Notes under the pieces: generated by a model
Database searches by the model: none
What the model was told of the DNA's origin: nothing
Seen by the model: the letters and a program-made list of their open reading frames with translations, nothing else
NCBI GenBank assembly: GCA_002348225.1
Contig: DEAP01000071.1
Coordinates: 13,145-30,102 of the forward strand
DNA: 16,958 nucleotides
From: Dehalococcoidia bacterium UBA2979
GTDB taxonomy: Bacteria; Chloroflexota; Dehalococcoidia; UBA2979
Direction of reading: 5' to 3'
Made by a program: the position numbers and the translations under genes
Part shown: positions 7,782 to 15,256 of the stretch, one piece after another
How positions within the stretch are numbered: position 1 is the stretch's first letter
Layout: the number at the start of each line of letters is the position of its first letter

Positions 7782-8537
7782 ATGAACACAATTAAAGATC
7801 GACTGAAAGCAGGTAAAGCAGTTGTCGGTACAGCCGGATCAGTTTCCGAGGAAAACATGGCTCTCCTCGCTGATTCAGGCCTGGATTTTTTACTTTTTGA
7901 TACTCAGCACTCGTTTATTGAGCCAAAACAATATCAGAGAGCGATAGCAGCGATGAGAGGGAAGCCTGCAGCACCGATCATGCGAGTGAGTGAAAATCGG
8001 CCTGACCTAATTTGTTTTGCCCTAGACCTAGGCGTACGGGGTGTCATAGTCCCGATGGTAAATACCAAAGAAGAGGCCACGGCGATGGTACGAGCCTGCA
8101 AATATTCTCCTGATGGGGACAGAAGTCATGCCGGCGTGCGGGGCGAGTGGGGTGAATATAAGAACTATCGCGACCACTTAGACACTGTTAATAATGACTT
8201 GCTCATTATTCCAATGATTGAGACACAGCAGGCTATCGCTAATATTGACGAGATACTCAGCGTCCCAGGAATCGACGTATTGCTTGTTGGTCCGTCCGAC
8301 CTCTCAATTGAACTAGATGTACCTCTTGATTACCCGAGCGACACCTATCAGGCTGGTCTCGACACAATTGCTGAAGCTTGCAAAAGGCATAATGTTGTGC
8401 CAGGTATGTACTTTATCCCCCCTGGGATGGATCCAAACTTCTACATCCAAAAAGGATTCAAATTCTTTACTATGCCTTGGGCCCCTTGGGCACTCCAGGG
8501 AGTGGGGACTGCCCTCGCGGAGATAAACAGAGACTAG
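7782..8537 (+). CDS. HpcH/HpaI family class II aldolase (2-keto-3-deoxy acid type)
   Basis: This 251-residue cytoplasmic aldolase folds as a TIM barrel and uses a divalent metal to cleave 2-keto-3-deoxy acids to pyruvate and an aldehyde. H43 in FDTQHS, R68 in IMRVSENR, E147 in PMIETQQA and D173 in VGPSDLS match the catalytic and metal-binding residues of the family. The stretch LDLGVRGVIVPMVNT (81-95) is also typical. Length matches the family (about 250-265). The ATG is supported by AGGGG at 7768-7772, 9 bp upstream. Family members include HpaI, GarL and rhamnonate aldolases, so the exact substrate cannot be read off. The divergent galactose-dehydrogenase-like gene suggests a sugar-acid substrate (inference). 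The metallohydrolase gene follows after 36 bp and is probably co-transcribed. Confidence 0.92.
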   Translation: MNTIKDRLKAGKAVVGTAGSVSEENMALLADSGLDFLLFDTQHSFIEPKQYQRAIAAMRGKPAAPIMRVSENRPDLICFALDLGVRGVIVPMVNTKEEATAMVRACKYSPDGDRSHAGVRGEWGEYKNYRDHLDTVNNDLLIIPMIETQQAIANIDEILSVPGIDVLLVGPSDLSIELDVPLDYPSDTYQAGLDTIAEACKRHNVVPGMYFIPPGMDPNFYIQKGFKFFTMPWAPWALQGVGTALAEINRD

Positions 8538-8573
8538 ATTGGCTGGTTGGGTCGGCTAATCTGACACAAACCA

Positions 8574-9416
8574 GTGTCTACAAAAGTCTTAATTCTTGGC
8601 TCCGGTACACCAAATCCGGATCCCGCTCGGACAGGCGCTGCCTCGGCTGTGGTCGTGAACGGGGTTTCGTATCTCATAGATGCAGGGGTCGGTGTGGTCC
8701 GTCGGGCTGCAGCTTTGTCACCCACTTGGGGTGGTGAATTCTCTGAGCTTGAGGTGGACTCTCTTGGACATGTCTTTATTACGCACTTGCATTCAGACCA
8801 CACACTCGGCCTCGCTGATCTTCTACTGACACCATGGGTGATGGGTAGAGAAGAACCTCTCAAAGTCTTTGGTCCGAGTGGTACGACAAAGATGCTGAAG
8901 CATCTTCGTGACGCATACGAAATCGACATCGACTACCGCACAACTGGGTCCCAGCCGTCCAACATATCGGGGTCTTTTTTTGATGCCACAGAGATAACTG
9001 AAGGTGAAATTTTCAAAGATGACAATGTAACTGTTCAGGCTTTTGAAGTGGATCATGGGAATCTTAAAAACTCTTTTGGTTACGTATTCGAAACAAGTGA
9101 CAGGCGGGTTGTCTTTTCAGGAGATACCGGAGTGAGCGAAACTTTAAGGCATCACGCTAGAGGAGCGGATGTCCTGATACACGAAGTCTACTCAAGTGAA
9201 GGTTTTGCACAAAAACCGGCTGACTGGCAAAACTATCATCAGGCACACCACACGTCGGCCTCTGAGGTCGGAATCATAGCCCGTGATGCTCAACCCGGAA
9301 TACTTGTGCTGTCACATATTTTATTCTGGGGTGCGAGCGTAGATTCTGTACTTGCCGAAGTCAGAGAATATTTCGATGGAGACATAGTAATTGCAGAGGA
9401 TTACACCGTCATTTAA
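8574..9416 (+). CDS. MBL-fold metallohydrolase (RNase Z / AtsA-like)
   Basis: This 280-residue hydrolase has the metallo-beta-lactamase fold and the complete di-metal motif H71-L-H73-S-D75-H76. Further ligands are H161 in VDHG, D184 in SGDTG, H226 in HHTSASEVG and H248 in LSH. The order and spacing resemble the RNase Z/AtsA-like branch, which includes phosphodiesterases, lactonases and the non-formylglycine arylsulfatases. The start is a GTG at 8574 with no clear ribosome-binding site; it gives the compact N-terminus (KVLILGSGTPNP) expected of the family. It lies 36 bp after the aldolase. A lactonase step between the sugar dehydrogenase and aldolase would fit the context, but that is inference; a type II sulfatase or another esterase is equally compatible. 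Confidence 0.87.
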   Translation: MSTKVLILGSGTPNPDPARTGAASAVVVNGVSYLIDAGVGVVRRAAALSPTWGGEFSELEVDSLGHVFITHLHSDHTLGLADLLLTPWVMGREEPLKVFGPSGTTKMLKHLRDAYEIDIDYRTTGSQPSNISGSFFDATEITEGEIFKDDNVTVQAFEVDHGNLKNSFGYVFETSDRRVVFSGDTGVSETLRHHARGADVLIHEVYSSEGFAQKPADWQNYHQAHHTSASEVGIIARDAQPGILVLSHILFWGASVDSVLAEVREYFDGDIVIAEDYTVI

Positions 9417-9493
9417 CGCAAATCAATCTTTGGTGTAAGTTAGAAATAGAGATTTTTGAATTCACGGTTTTTTCTAATAAAAAGGCGATGTAA

Positions 9494-10699
9494 TTGACCC
9501 GAATCATTCTCTACACAGGTAAAGGTGGCGTCGGCAAAACTTCGATAGCGGCTGCCAGTGCCCTTCGTGCATCACAACAAGGTCTCTCCACCATGGTCCT
9601 TAGTACAGACTCCGCTCACAGTCTTGGTGATTCTTTTGACCTTCCTCTAGAACCGGAACCCCAATTAATTGCTGAGAATCTATGGGCACAGGAATGTGAC
9701 GTCTACTACAACATGGACAAATACTGGGGCACTGTTCAAAAATGGCTAGAATCTATTCTTGCGTGGGAGGGCTTCGATCCAATCCTTGCGGACGAAATGG
9801 TCGTGCTACCCGGGATGGATGAACTGGCTAATCTCCTTTGGATCCTTGAACATCACAGGAGCGGCAAGTACGACCTAATCGTAGTTGATTGTGCCCCGAC
9901 AGCTGAGACGTTTCGGCTCCTCACTTTCCCTGAGGCAGGACGGTGGTGGCTGGACAAAATATTCCCGTTAAGCAGAAAGATATCAGGCTTCGCCAGACCA
10001 GTCATCCGTCGTGTGACCAATATGCCAATGCCAGATGATGACGTCTTTGATGCAACGAAGCAGCTCATGGATCAGATAGAGAAAATCCAGGAACTTCTTA
10101 GCGATCCTAAGTCCACCAGCGTCAGACTCGTGACAAATCCTGAACGGATGGTGATAAAGGAAACTCAACGCGCTTATACACAGCTCGGGTTGTTCGGCTA
10201 CCGTGCTGATATGGTTGTCTGCAATCGGGTAATGCCTGAAGAGGTCCTAGAAAATTCTTATTTCGCAGCACGTGGTGAAGACCAAAAAAAATATTTAGGT
10301 GAGCTCTCGGAAATATTCGGGCCCATACCTATCAGAACTACGCCTCAATTTGATCGTGAGATAGGTGGAATAACTGGTCTATCAGAACTTGCAGACCTAC
10401 TATTTGGCGCAGAGTCGCCGGCCGATTTTTTCTACGACGAGTTACCGTTCGCCATTACCTCAGCTGAAACCGATGATGAGGCCCCATTCGGCGCCGATCA
10501 GCTGCTCATATTGAGTATCCCCACGGTCGATAAGGAAGATGTCAAATTGAATCAGGTCGGAGAGGAATTGATCATTGAAGTAGGACGATATCGGAGAAAC
10601 ATGCTGCTCCCAAGATCCCTACAGACGCGAGATGTTTTATCAGCAAAGCTTTCAGATGGTTCGCTTAAGATTTGGTTTGGAGGACGCACTAATGGATAA
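9494..10699 (+). CDS. ArsA/Get3-family ATPase with C-terminal HSP20-like domain
   Basis: This is a 401-residue P-loop ATPase. The deviant Walker A is GKGGVGKT (9-16), switch I is STDSAHSLGDSF (37-48) and the switch II region is DCAPTAETFRLL (132-143). TNPERMVIKETQRA and the later VVCNRVMPEE are hallmarks of the single-domain, Get3-like ArsA group. The last 70 or so residues have the alternating strand pattern of the ArsA_HSP20-like domain. I see no CxxC zinc motif of eukaryotic Get3 and no arsenite cysteine set. No arsB, arsR or arsC is nearby, so arsenite transport is unlikely. A role in handling membrane or other client proteins is inference. The start is TTG with AAAGG about 8 bp upstream. 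Its stop overlaps the next gene by 8 bp. Confidence 0.92.
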   Translation: MTRIILYTGKGGVGKTSIAAASALRASQQGLSTMVLSTDSAHSLGDSFDLPLEPEPQLIAENLWAQECDVYYNMDKYWGTVQKWLESILAWEGFDPILADEMVVLPGMDELANLLWILEHHRSGKYDLIVVDCAPTAETFRLLTFPEAGRWWLDKIFPLSRKISGFARPVIRRVTNMPMPDDDVFDATKQLMDQIEKIQELLSDPKSTSVRLVTNPERMVIKETQRAYTQLGLFGYRADMVVCNRVMPEEVLENSYFAARGEDQKKYLGELSEIFGPIPIRTTPQFDREIGGITGLSELADLLFGAESPADFFYDELPFAITSAETDDEAPFGADQLLILSIPTVDKEDVKLNQVGEELIIEVGRYRRNMLLPRSLQTRDVLSAKLSDGSLKIWFGGRTNG

Positions 10700-10949
10700 G
10701 GACCCAAGGATTGAAGATCTCGAGGAACGAATTCGTGTACTTGAGGAACAACTTAATGAAAACAAAATGTTTAGGATGATGGACGACCTAAAAGGGTCGG
10801 ACGTGTCATCTCGTGTTCGTAAGCTGTTTAGCGAACAACTCATGCTCCTAAGTGATCTAACGAGAACACTCAGTCGCATCATGGATGATCAGGATGATGG
10901 AGAAGAAGACGTCGACAGGAAAGGGTCACGGAACATACCCGTTGAGTGA
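10692..10949 (+). CDS. Small coiled-coil protein overlapping the ArsA gene
   Basis: This 85-residue acidic protein matches no family I recognise. Residues about 5-25 (IEDLEERIRVLEEQLNE) show a clear heptad pattern for a coiled coil. A central part with RVRKLFSEQLMLLSDLTRTLSRIM (48-71, in segments) is amphipathic and could form a second helix, and the tail is charged (DDQDDGEEDVDRKG). There is no signal peptide or membrane helix. The ATG at 10692 is chosen because GGAGG lies about 8 bp upstream inside the end of ArsA. Its first 8 bases overlap the ArsA stop, so the two are probably translationally coupled. This suggests a dedicated partner or regulator of the ATPase (inference). An upstream in-frame start at 10632 would overlap ArsA by 68 bp and lacks support. 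Confidence 0.75.
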   Translation: MDKDPRIEDLEERIRVLEEQLNENKMFRMMDDLKGSDVSSRVRKLFSEQLMLLSDLTRTLSRIMDDQDDGEEDVDRKGSRNIPVE

Positions 10950-11002
10950 TATTTCAGTCGTCTTTGGACTATCATAAGTCGCGTAGTGGCGGGACACTTA
11001 CT

Positions 11003-11821
11003 ATGGATGACTTTTCAGGCAAGACTGCACTCGTGACCGGCGCTGCGAGTGGCATCGGTGAAGCAATTGCGCTGAAACTTCTTGCTGAGGGTGCCAACGT
11101 AGTAGGGATGGATTTACAGTCCCAACTCGATCGGTTTAAAATAGAACAATTCGCAGCCCACCCTAATAGTTTCATAGGCGTTTCAGGTGACGTGACGGAC
11201 GAGAACGCCTGGCATAACGCGGCAAATATTGCTCATAACAATTTTGGGGAGATAAATATTCTCATCAATAATGCGGGGGTGATGACTCTCGCGCCGCTTT
11301 CCAATGCCACTTCGGAAGATTGGGACTGGATTTTCTCCGTCAATGTGTTCGGTGTTGTAACTGGTGTTCGTGTCTTGCTGCCGTACCTACGTGGTGCCGA
11401 GGAAGCACACATAGTAAACACCGGTTCAATGGCTGGATTGGCACCGAGGTTAGAAGGCATTCAAGCCGTCTATAGTGCATCAAAGGCGTCGGTCGTGTCG
11501 TTTTCTGAAATGCTGAGAAGTGAATTGGCAAAAGACAATATCGGAGTTTCTGTCCTCTGCCCTCACACAATCGATACAGACATATGGGGATCGGAAAAAC
11601 ACAGACCAAGCTCGTATGGAGAATCACACGAATTCGAAGTCCCGGATCGTGCAAGCACAGCCATGAATCCTTCTCGTGTTGCTGAGATAGTATTGGAAGG
11701 AATCAGAGATAACCGAGGATTCATATTTACAGATGCGGAAGGGGTTACCACTACTCGGATACCTGAACGTATGAATCGTATAGAGCAGGACTTAGATTGG
11801 CTAAAAGGGAAGATTGGTTAA
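11003..11821 (+). CDS. SDR-family NAD(P)-dependent oxidoreductase
   Basis: This is a 272-residue classical short-chain dehydrogenase. The cofactor motif is TGAASGIG (12-19), D37 at the end of the second strand (VVGMD) favours NAD(H), NNAG is at 89-92 and the catalytic set is S142, Y157 and K161 (YSASK). CPHTIDTDIW is the usual PG-type loop in altered form. It would interconvert an alcohol and a ketone, substrate unknown. The ATG at 11003 gives the usual 6-7 residues before the first strand; only a weak purine-rich site precedes it. A GTG at 10946 overlaps the stop of the coiled-coil gene as GTGA and would add 19 residues, so coupling to that gene is also possible. The luciferase-like gene begins 30 bp downstream. 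Confidence 0.9.
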   Translation: MDDFSGKTALVTGAASGIGEAIALKLLAEGANVVGMDLQSQLDRFKIEQFAAHPNSFIGVSGDVTDENAWHNAANIAHNNFGEINILINNAGVMTLAPLSNATSEDWDWIFSVNVFGVVTGVRVLLPYLRGAEEAHIVNTGSMAGLAPRLEGIQAVYSASKASVVSFSEMLRSELAKDNIGVSVLCPHTIDTDIWGSEKHRPSSYGESHEFEVPDRASTAMNPSRVAEIVLEGIRDNRGFIFTDAEGVTTTRIPERMNRIEQDLDWLKGKIG

Positions 11822-11851
11822 AACGGAAAAATTCTAGTTGAGGGAAAGTTA

Positions 11852-12874
11852 ATGAAATTTGGAGCATTTTTTTTGTCAGGTTCACCTGACTCCGAAGACC
11901 CAACTCAGGTCTTTGATCGCTTGAGTACCTACATGACGTCCGCAGAGTCGCTTGGGTTTGATTCACTCTGGTTTGCTGAGCATCATTTCTCTAACTATGG
12001 ATATATCCCAAATCCCCTACTGATGGCGACCAAAGCAGCCTCACTTACCGACGGAATCCGAATAGGAACAGCTGTATTGGTATTGCCGTTTTGGAATCCG
12101 CTCAGGGTTGCTGAGGACATCGCGCTGACTGACCATCTTACTGATGGCCGTCTGGAAGTTGGAGTCGCTCGTGGTTATCAACCGTTCGAATTCAAACGAT
12201 TTGGACTAACTATTGACGATGCTCGCGAACGAACAGACGAAACACTCGAAATCCTCCTCAAGGCCCTTACGCAACAAACATTCACGTGGCAGGGAGACTA
12301 CTTTGACATCCCCGAAACTACTATCCTCCCTGCCCCAAAGCAGCAACCGACCCCACCCATATGGCTTGCTGCTCATACCCAAGAATCTTTTGAGATAGCC
12401 GCAAGATTTGGGCTCAATGCGTTTACCACGAACTCAGGGAGAACCATAGAAACTCTGGCAGAAGGATGGAGCCATTATCAGGAAGCGCTGGAACGATATC
12501 CGAAAGCCCCAAAAATGTTGGGGGTTCAGGCCCAAATCTGTGTGACAGACTCCGACGACATAGCACAGGAACAAATGTCTCACTTCCGATATCAGACCAG
12601 GCAGGCACGGAATCTCCGCAGTGGTAAAGAACAAGTGGTATCAGGAGTGTCCGCACCTCTACCCTACGATGATGAGCCGGAACTTGATGAGATATTCACC
12701 GATCGAACTCTCTCAGGCAGTCCAGATACGGTAATAGCAAAGATCAAGGCTTATCAGTCTGTAGCAGACATCGATCAATTGAATTGTGTTTTTCAGGTTG
12801 GCAGTATGGATCCCAAATTAATTAGTCACTCGATGAAATTATTCGCCGAGGAAGTTGCACCTGAGTTTCGATAG
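11852..12874 (+). CDS. LLM-class flavin-dependent oxidoreductase (luciferase-like monooxygenase)
   Basis: This is a 340-residue TIM-barrel protein of the bacterial luciferase superfamily, which uses reduced FMN or F420. SLGFDSLWFAEHHF (33-46), the IGTAVLVLPFWNPLRVAED block (71-89) and DHLTDGRLEVGVARGY (94-109) are hallmark segments of the LuxA-like group. The C-terminus (LFAEEVAPEFR) is also typical. The length matches single-subunit members. The start is supported by AGGGA at 11841-11845, 6 bp upstream. It lies between two SDR genes with gaps of 30 and 23 bp and is likely co-transcribed with them, suggesting oxygenation of a compound whose alcohol or ketone groups are handled by the SDRs (inference). 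Whether it uses FMN with a separate reductase or F420 is not decidable here. Confidence 0.92.
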   Translation: MKFGAFFLSGSPDSEDPTQVFDRLSTYMTSAESLGFDSLWFAEHHFSNYGYIPNPLLMATKAASLTDGIRIGTAVLVLPFWNPLRVAEDIALTDHLTDGRLEVGVARGYQPFEFKRFGLTIDDARERTDETLEILLKALTQQTFTWQGDYFDIPETTILPAPKQQPTPPIWLAAHTQESFEIAARFGLNAFTTNSGRTIETLAEGWSHYQEALERYPKAPKMLGVQAQICVTDSDDIAQEQMSHFRYQTRQARNLRSGKEQVVSGVSAPLPYDDEPELDEIFTDRTLSGSPDTVIAKIKAYQSVADIDQLNCVFQVGSMDPKLISHSMKLFAEEVAPEFR

Positions 12875-12897
12875 ATAACAGTTTGAGAGGTTGATGG

Positions 12898-13701
12898 ATG
12901 TCGGGTCGAGTAGAAGGCAAAGTAGCAGTTCTTATAGGTGGAGGACAAACCCCTGGAGAAACTGTTGGAAATGGGAGAGCAACCGCTCTTGTTCTTGCTA
13001 GAGAAGGGGCTCGTGTTTTCGTCGTTGATCGTGATCGTGAGTCCGCAAACGAAACCGCCAAGATGATTAAGGAGCAAGGGGGCATTGCGTCATCCTGCCA
13101 GGCAGATGTCACCTCTGAAGAACAAGTCGAGATGGCAATTAAATCCTGTGTGGAACAATTTGGGCGCCTCGATATTCTCCATAACAATGTTGGGGCAAGT
13201 GTGGCTCTCAAAGACGGATCTGCGACCGAACTCGAGACCGATGCCTTCGACCAAATTTATGCAGTCAATCTTCGGGGGATGTGGTTGCCTTCTAAGCACG
13301 CTCTCCCAGTCATGAGAGAACAGAACAATGGTTCAATTATCAATATTTCTTCTATGGCCGTTTTTTCGGGATCCTATCCATTCGTTGGATATAAAACTAC
13401 AAAAGCGGCAATAATCGCTCTGACCGAAAATATAGCTTCCGCCAACGCAGAGTACTCAATTCGCGCCAACACTGTCCTTCCTGGTCTTATCAACACCCCC
13501 ATGGCAATTGAAGCGAGAGTTACTGCTGGCGCAGACCGAGTAGAACTTGTAGCCCAGCGGGATGGACAGGTTCCACTCGGACGGAAAATGGGAACTGGTT
13601 GGGATATAGCCAACGCGTCACTATTCCTGCATTCAGACGAAGCTCAATTTATTACAGGCATAGCTCTACGCGTTGATGGCGGACGTTCAATATCAGGTTA
13701 G
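12898..13701 (+). CDS. SDR-family oxidoreductase with extended glycine-rich loop
   Basis: This is a 267-residue short-chain dehydrogenase. The cofactor loop reads IGGGQTPGETVGNGRA (13-28), several residues longer than the usual TGxxxGIG, and this long form defines a recognisable SDR subgroup. D44 in VVDRD points to NAD(H). NNVG (96-99), S151 or S152, Y165 and K169 (YKTTK) give the catalytic set, and LPGLINTPM is the usual loop after the active site. GAGAGG at 12885-12890 supports the ATG at 12898; another ATG four bases earlier is out of frame. It is the last gene of the long plus-strand series and stops 8 bp before the stop of the convergent monooxygenase. Its substrate is unknown; a secondary alcohol is the default expectation. 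Confidence 0.92.
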   Translation: MSGRVEGKVAVLIGGGQTPGETVGNGRATALVLAREGARVFVVDRDRESANETAKMIKEQGGIASSCQADVTSEEQVEMAIKSCVEQFGRLDILHNNVGASVALKDGSATELETDAFDQIYAVNLRGMWLPSKHALPVMREQNNGSIINISSMAVFSGSYPFVGYKTTKAAIIALTENIASANAEYSIRANTVLPGLINTPMAIEARVTAGADRVELVAQRDGQVPLGRKMGTGWDIANASLFLHSDEAQFITGIALRVDGGRSISG

Positions 13702-13709
13702 GCATAGCC

Positions 13710-15212
13710 CTACTGATATATAAACTCATCCCCGTCCAAATCAATAGCAGGTATTACCTGTGTATCCTCCCAGTAGTCCTGGGAGTGATGCCATTCAGGT
13801 TTTGCTCCACTCTTCGGTAAGAAAGGCATTGCTCGTAGCAAGTAACTCGGATTGAAACTTTCCGGATCCTGCCATGGAAGGAGTTCCATGTTTTTATCTT
13901 CATCCCGAAGACTTACCTCAACTCTCGGCGCCCCGCGAGCCTCCATATGTGTCAGCAAGCGACACACAAAGTCGGCAAGTAAATCAGCCCTGTACGTCCA
14001 GCTCCCCCTGAAGTACCCAAATACCCAAAGTAAGTTCGGCACGCCGGTAAACATCATGCCGCGGTATGTGACAGTGTCAGATAGAACAAGTGGTTCGTCG
14101 TCAATTGTAAAATCAATGTCTCCGAGTACATTCATATTGAAGCCGGTTGCAGTTACCACTATATCGGCATCGTGTGTCTCTCCGGACTTCAACACGACAC
14201 CAGTCTCGGTGAATGTCTCAATCTCATCAGTAACGACTGAAACATGCCCCGCCTTAATACTCTCAAAAAAATCAGCGTCCGGCACATACGCGACCCTCTG
14301 CCTCCAGGGTTTGTAGTCAGGTGTGAAATGCGGCTCTATCTCATGATCAGGTCCTAGAACGCTCCGAATACCGTTAAGTAGTTCCTCACGAACTTCATCT
14401 GGTTTTTCGAGGGTCCTTTTGAAAAAAATTGCAGTATCCCGCAATATCTTCCGGCGAACAATTTCGTGGATCCAATCCGGATCTACATCAAGTTCCCGTA
14501 AGGTTTCAGCAAGATCATCCCTATTTCGACCAGTACTGTAATAAATCGGGGATCTCTGGACTAACGTCACATGTTCGCACTTTTCAGCGATTGCCGGTAT
14601 CAAGGTAGCAGACGAGGCCCCAGAGCCAATCACAATAACTTTTTTACCTTCATACACCAGATCTTTTGGCCAAGCTTCGGTATGAACGATTTCGCCTTGG
14701 TAACTATCCATTTCTGGCCAGTCAGGTGTATATCCCTCAGAATGCCGATAATACCCCTGACACATCCAAAGAAAATTAGCAGTGAAATATTTCTTCTCGC
14801 CGGTGTCCGTTAGTTCAGCCTGGATGAACCATTTATTTTTCTCACTGGACCAGCTGGCGGATTCAATTCGGTGGTTATATCGAATGTGAGAGGCCAGATC
14901 GTTTTCATCAATGACCTCGCCCATGTATTTCAGTATCTCTTCCGCTGTCGCGATTGGTGGTCCGGTCCACGGTTTGAATTTATATCCATACGTATGCAGA
15001 TCACTATCTGATCTAATACCCGGATAATTATGTGACCACCAAGTGCCACCGAAACTCTCCTGACTCTCCAAGACTACGAAGCTCCCGTTAGGACGCTGTG
15101 TGCTGAGATGGTACGCACCACCTACTCCGGCGACGCCAGCTCCAACAATCAGCACGTCAAATTCTTCTGTCGCAATATCGTCAGACTTGTGTTCAGTTGC
15201 CACGCTTGTCAT
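13710..15212 (-). CDS. Flavin-containing Baeyer-Villiger monooxygenase, EthA-like
   Basis: This 500-residue class B flavoprotein monooxygenase uses FAD and NADPH to insert oxygen into ketones or oxidise sulfur or nitrogen. GAGVAG (24-29) binds FAD, GGTW is at 55-58 and NYPGIRSDSDLHTYGY (62-77) is a hallmark of this group. GSGASS (196-201) is the second, NADPH-binding turn. The Baeyer-Villiger fingerprint is YQGEIVHTEAWP (171-182), with Tyr in place of the usual first Phe. Length and motif wording are close to mycobacterial EthA (about 490 residues). The start is the ATG at 15212 with AGGTGT just upstream. The DehI-family gene ends 44 bp upstream on the same strand, and the PPOX gene precedes that, forming a probable three-gene unit. 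The natural substrate is unknown. Confidence 0.93.
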   Translation of the reverse strand: MTSVATEHKSDDIATEEFDVLIVGAGVAGVGGAYHLSTQRPNGSFVVLESQESFGGTWWSHNYPGIRSDSDLHTYGYKFKPWTGPPIATAEEILKYMGEVIDENDLASHIRYNHRIESASWSSEKNKWFIQAELTDTGEKKYFTANFLWMCQGYYRHSEGYTPDWPEMDSYQGEIVHTEAWPKDLVYEGKKVIVIGSGASSATLIPAIAEKCEHVTLVQRSPIYYSTGRNRDDLAETLRELDVDPDWIHEIVRRKILRDTAIFFKRTLEKPDEVREELLNGIRSVLGPDHEIEPHFTPDYKPWRQRVAYVPDADFFESIKAGHVSVVTDEIETFTETGVVLKSGETHDADIVVTATGFNMNVLGDIDFTIDDEPLVLSDTVTYRGMMFTGVPNLLWVFGYFRGSWTYRADLLADFVCRLLTHMEARGAPRVEVSLRDEDKNMELLPWQDPESFNPSYLLRAMPFLPKSGAKPEWHHSQDYWEDTQVIPAIDLDGDEFIYQ

Positions 15213-15256
15213 TTACACCTACCTATCGAAACACAATAGTTTGAGCTCCAGTATAT

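Noticed and set aside
8534..8929. Minus-strand open frame (131 codons) opposite the metallohydrolase
   Set aside because: It covers the H-x-H-x-D-H region of a clear plus-strand enzyme; its translation has no recognisable motif.
9488..9493. ATG-TAA minimal frame directly before the TTG start of the ArsA gene
   Set aside because: Start-stop pairs can act in regulation, but a single one among AT-rich bases is expected by chance and nothing else supports it.
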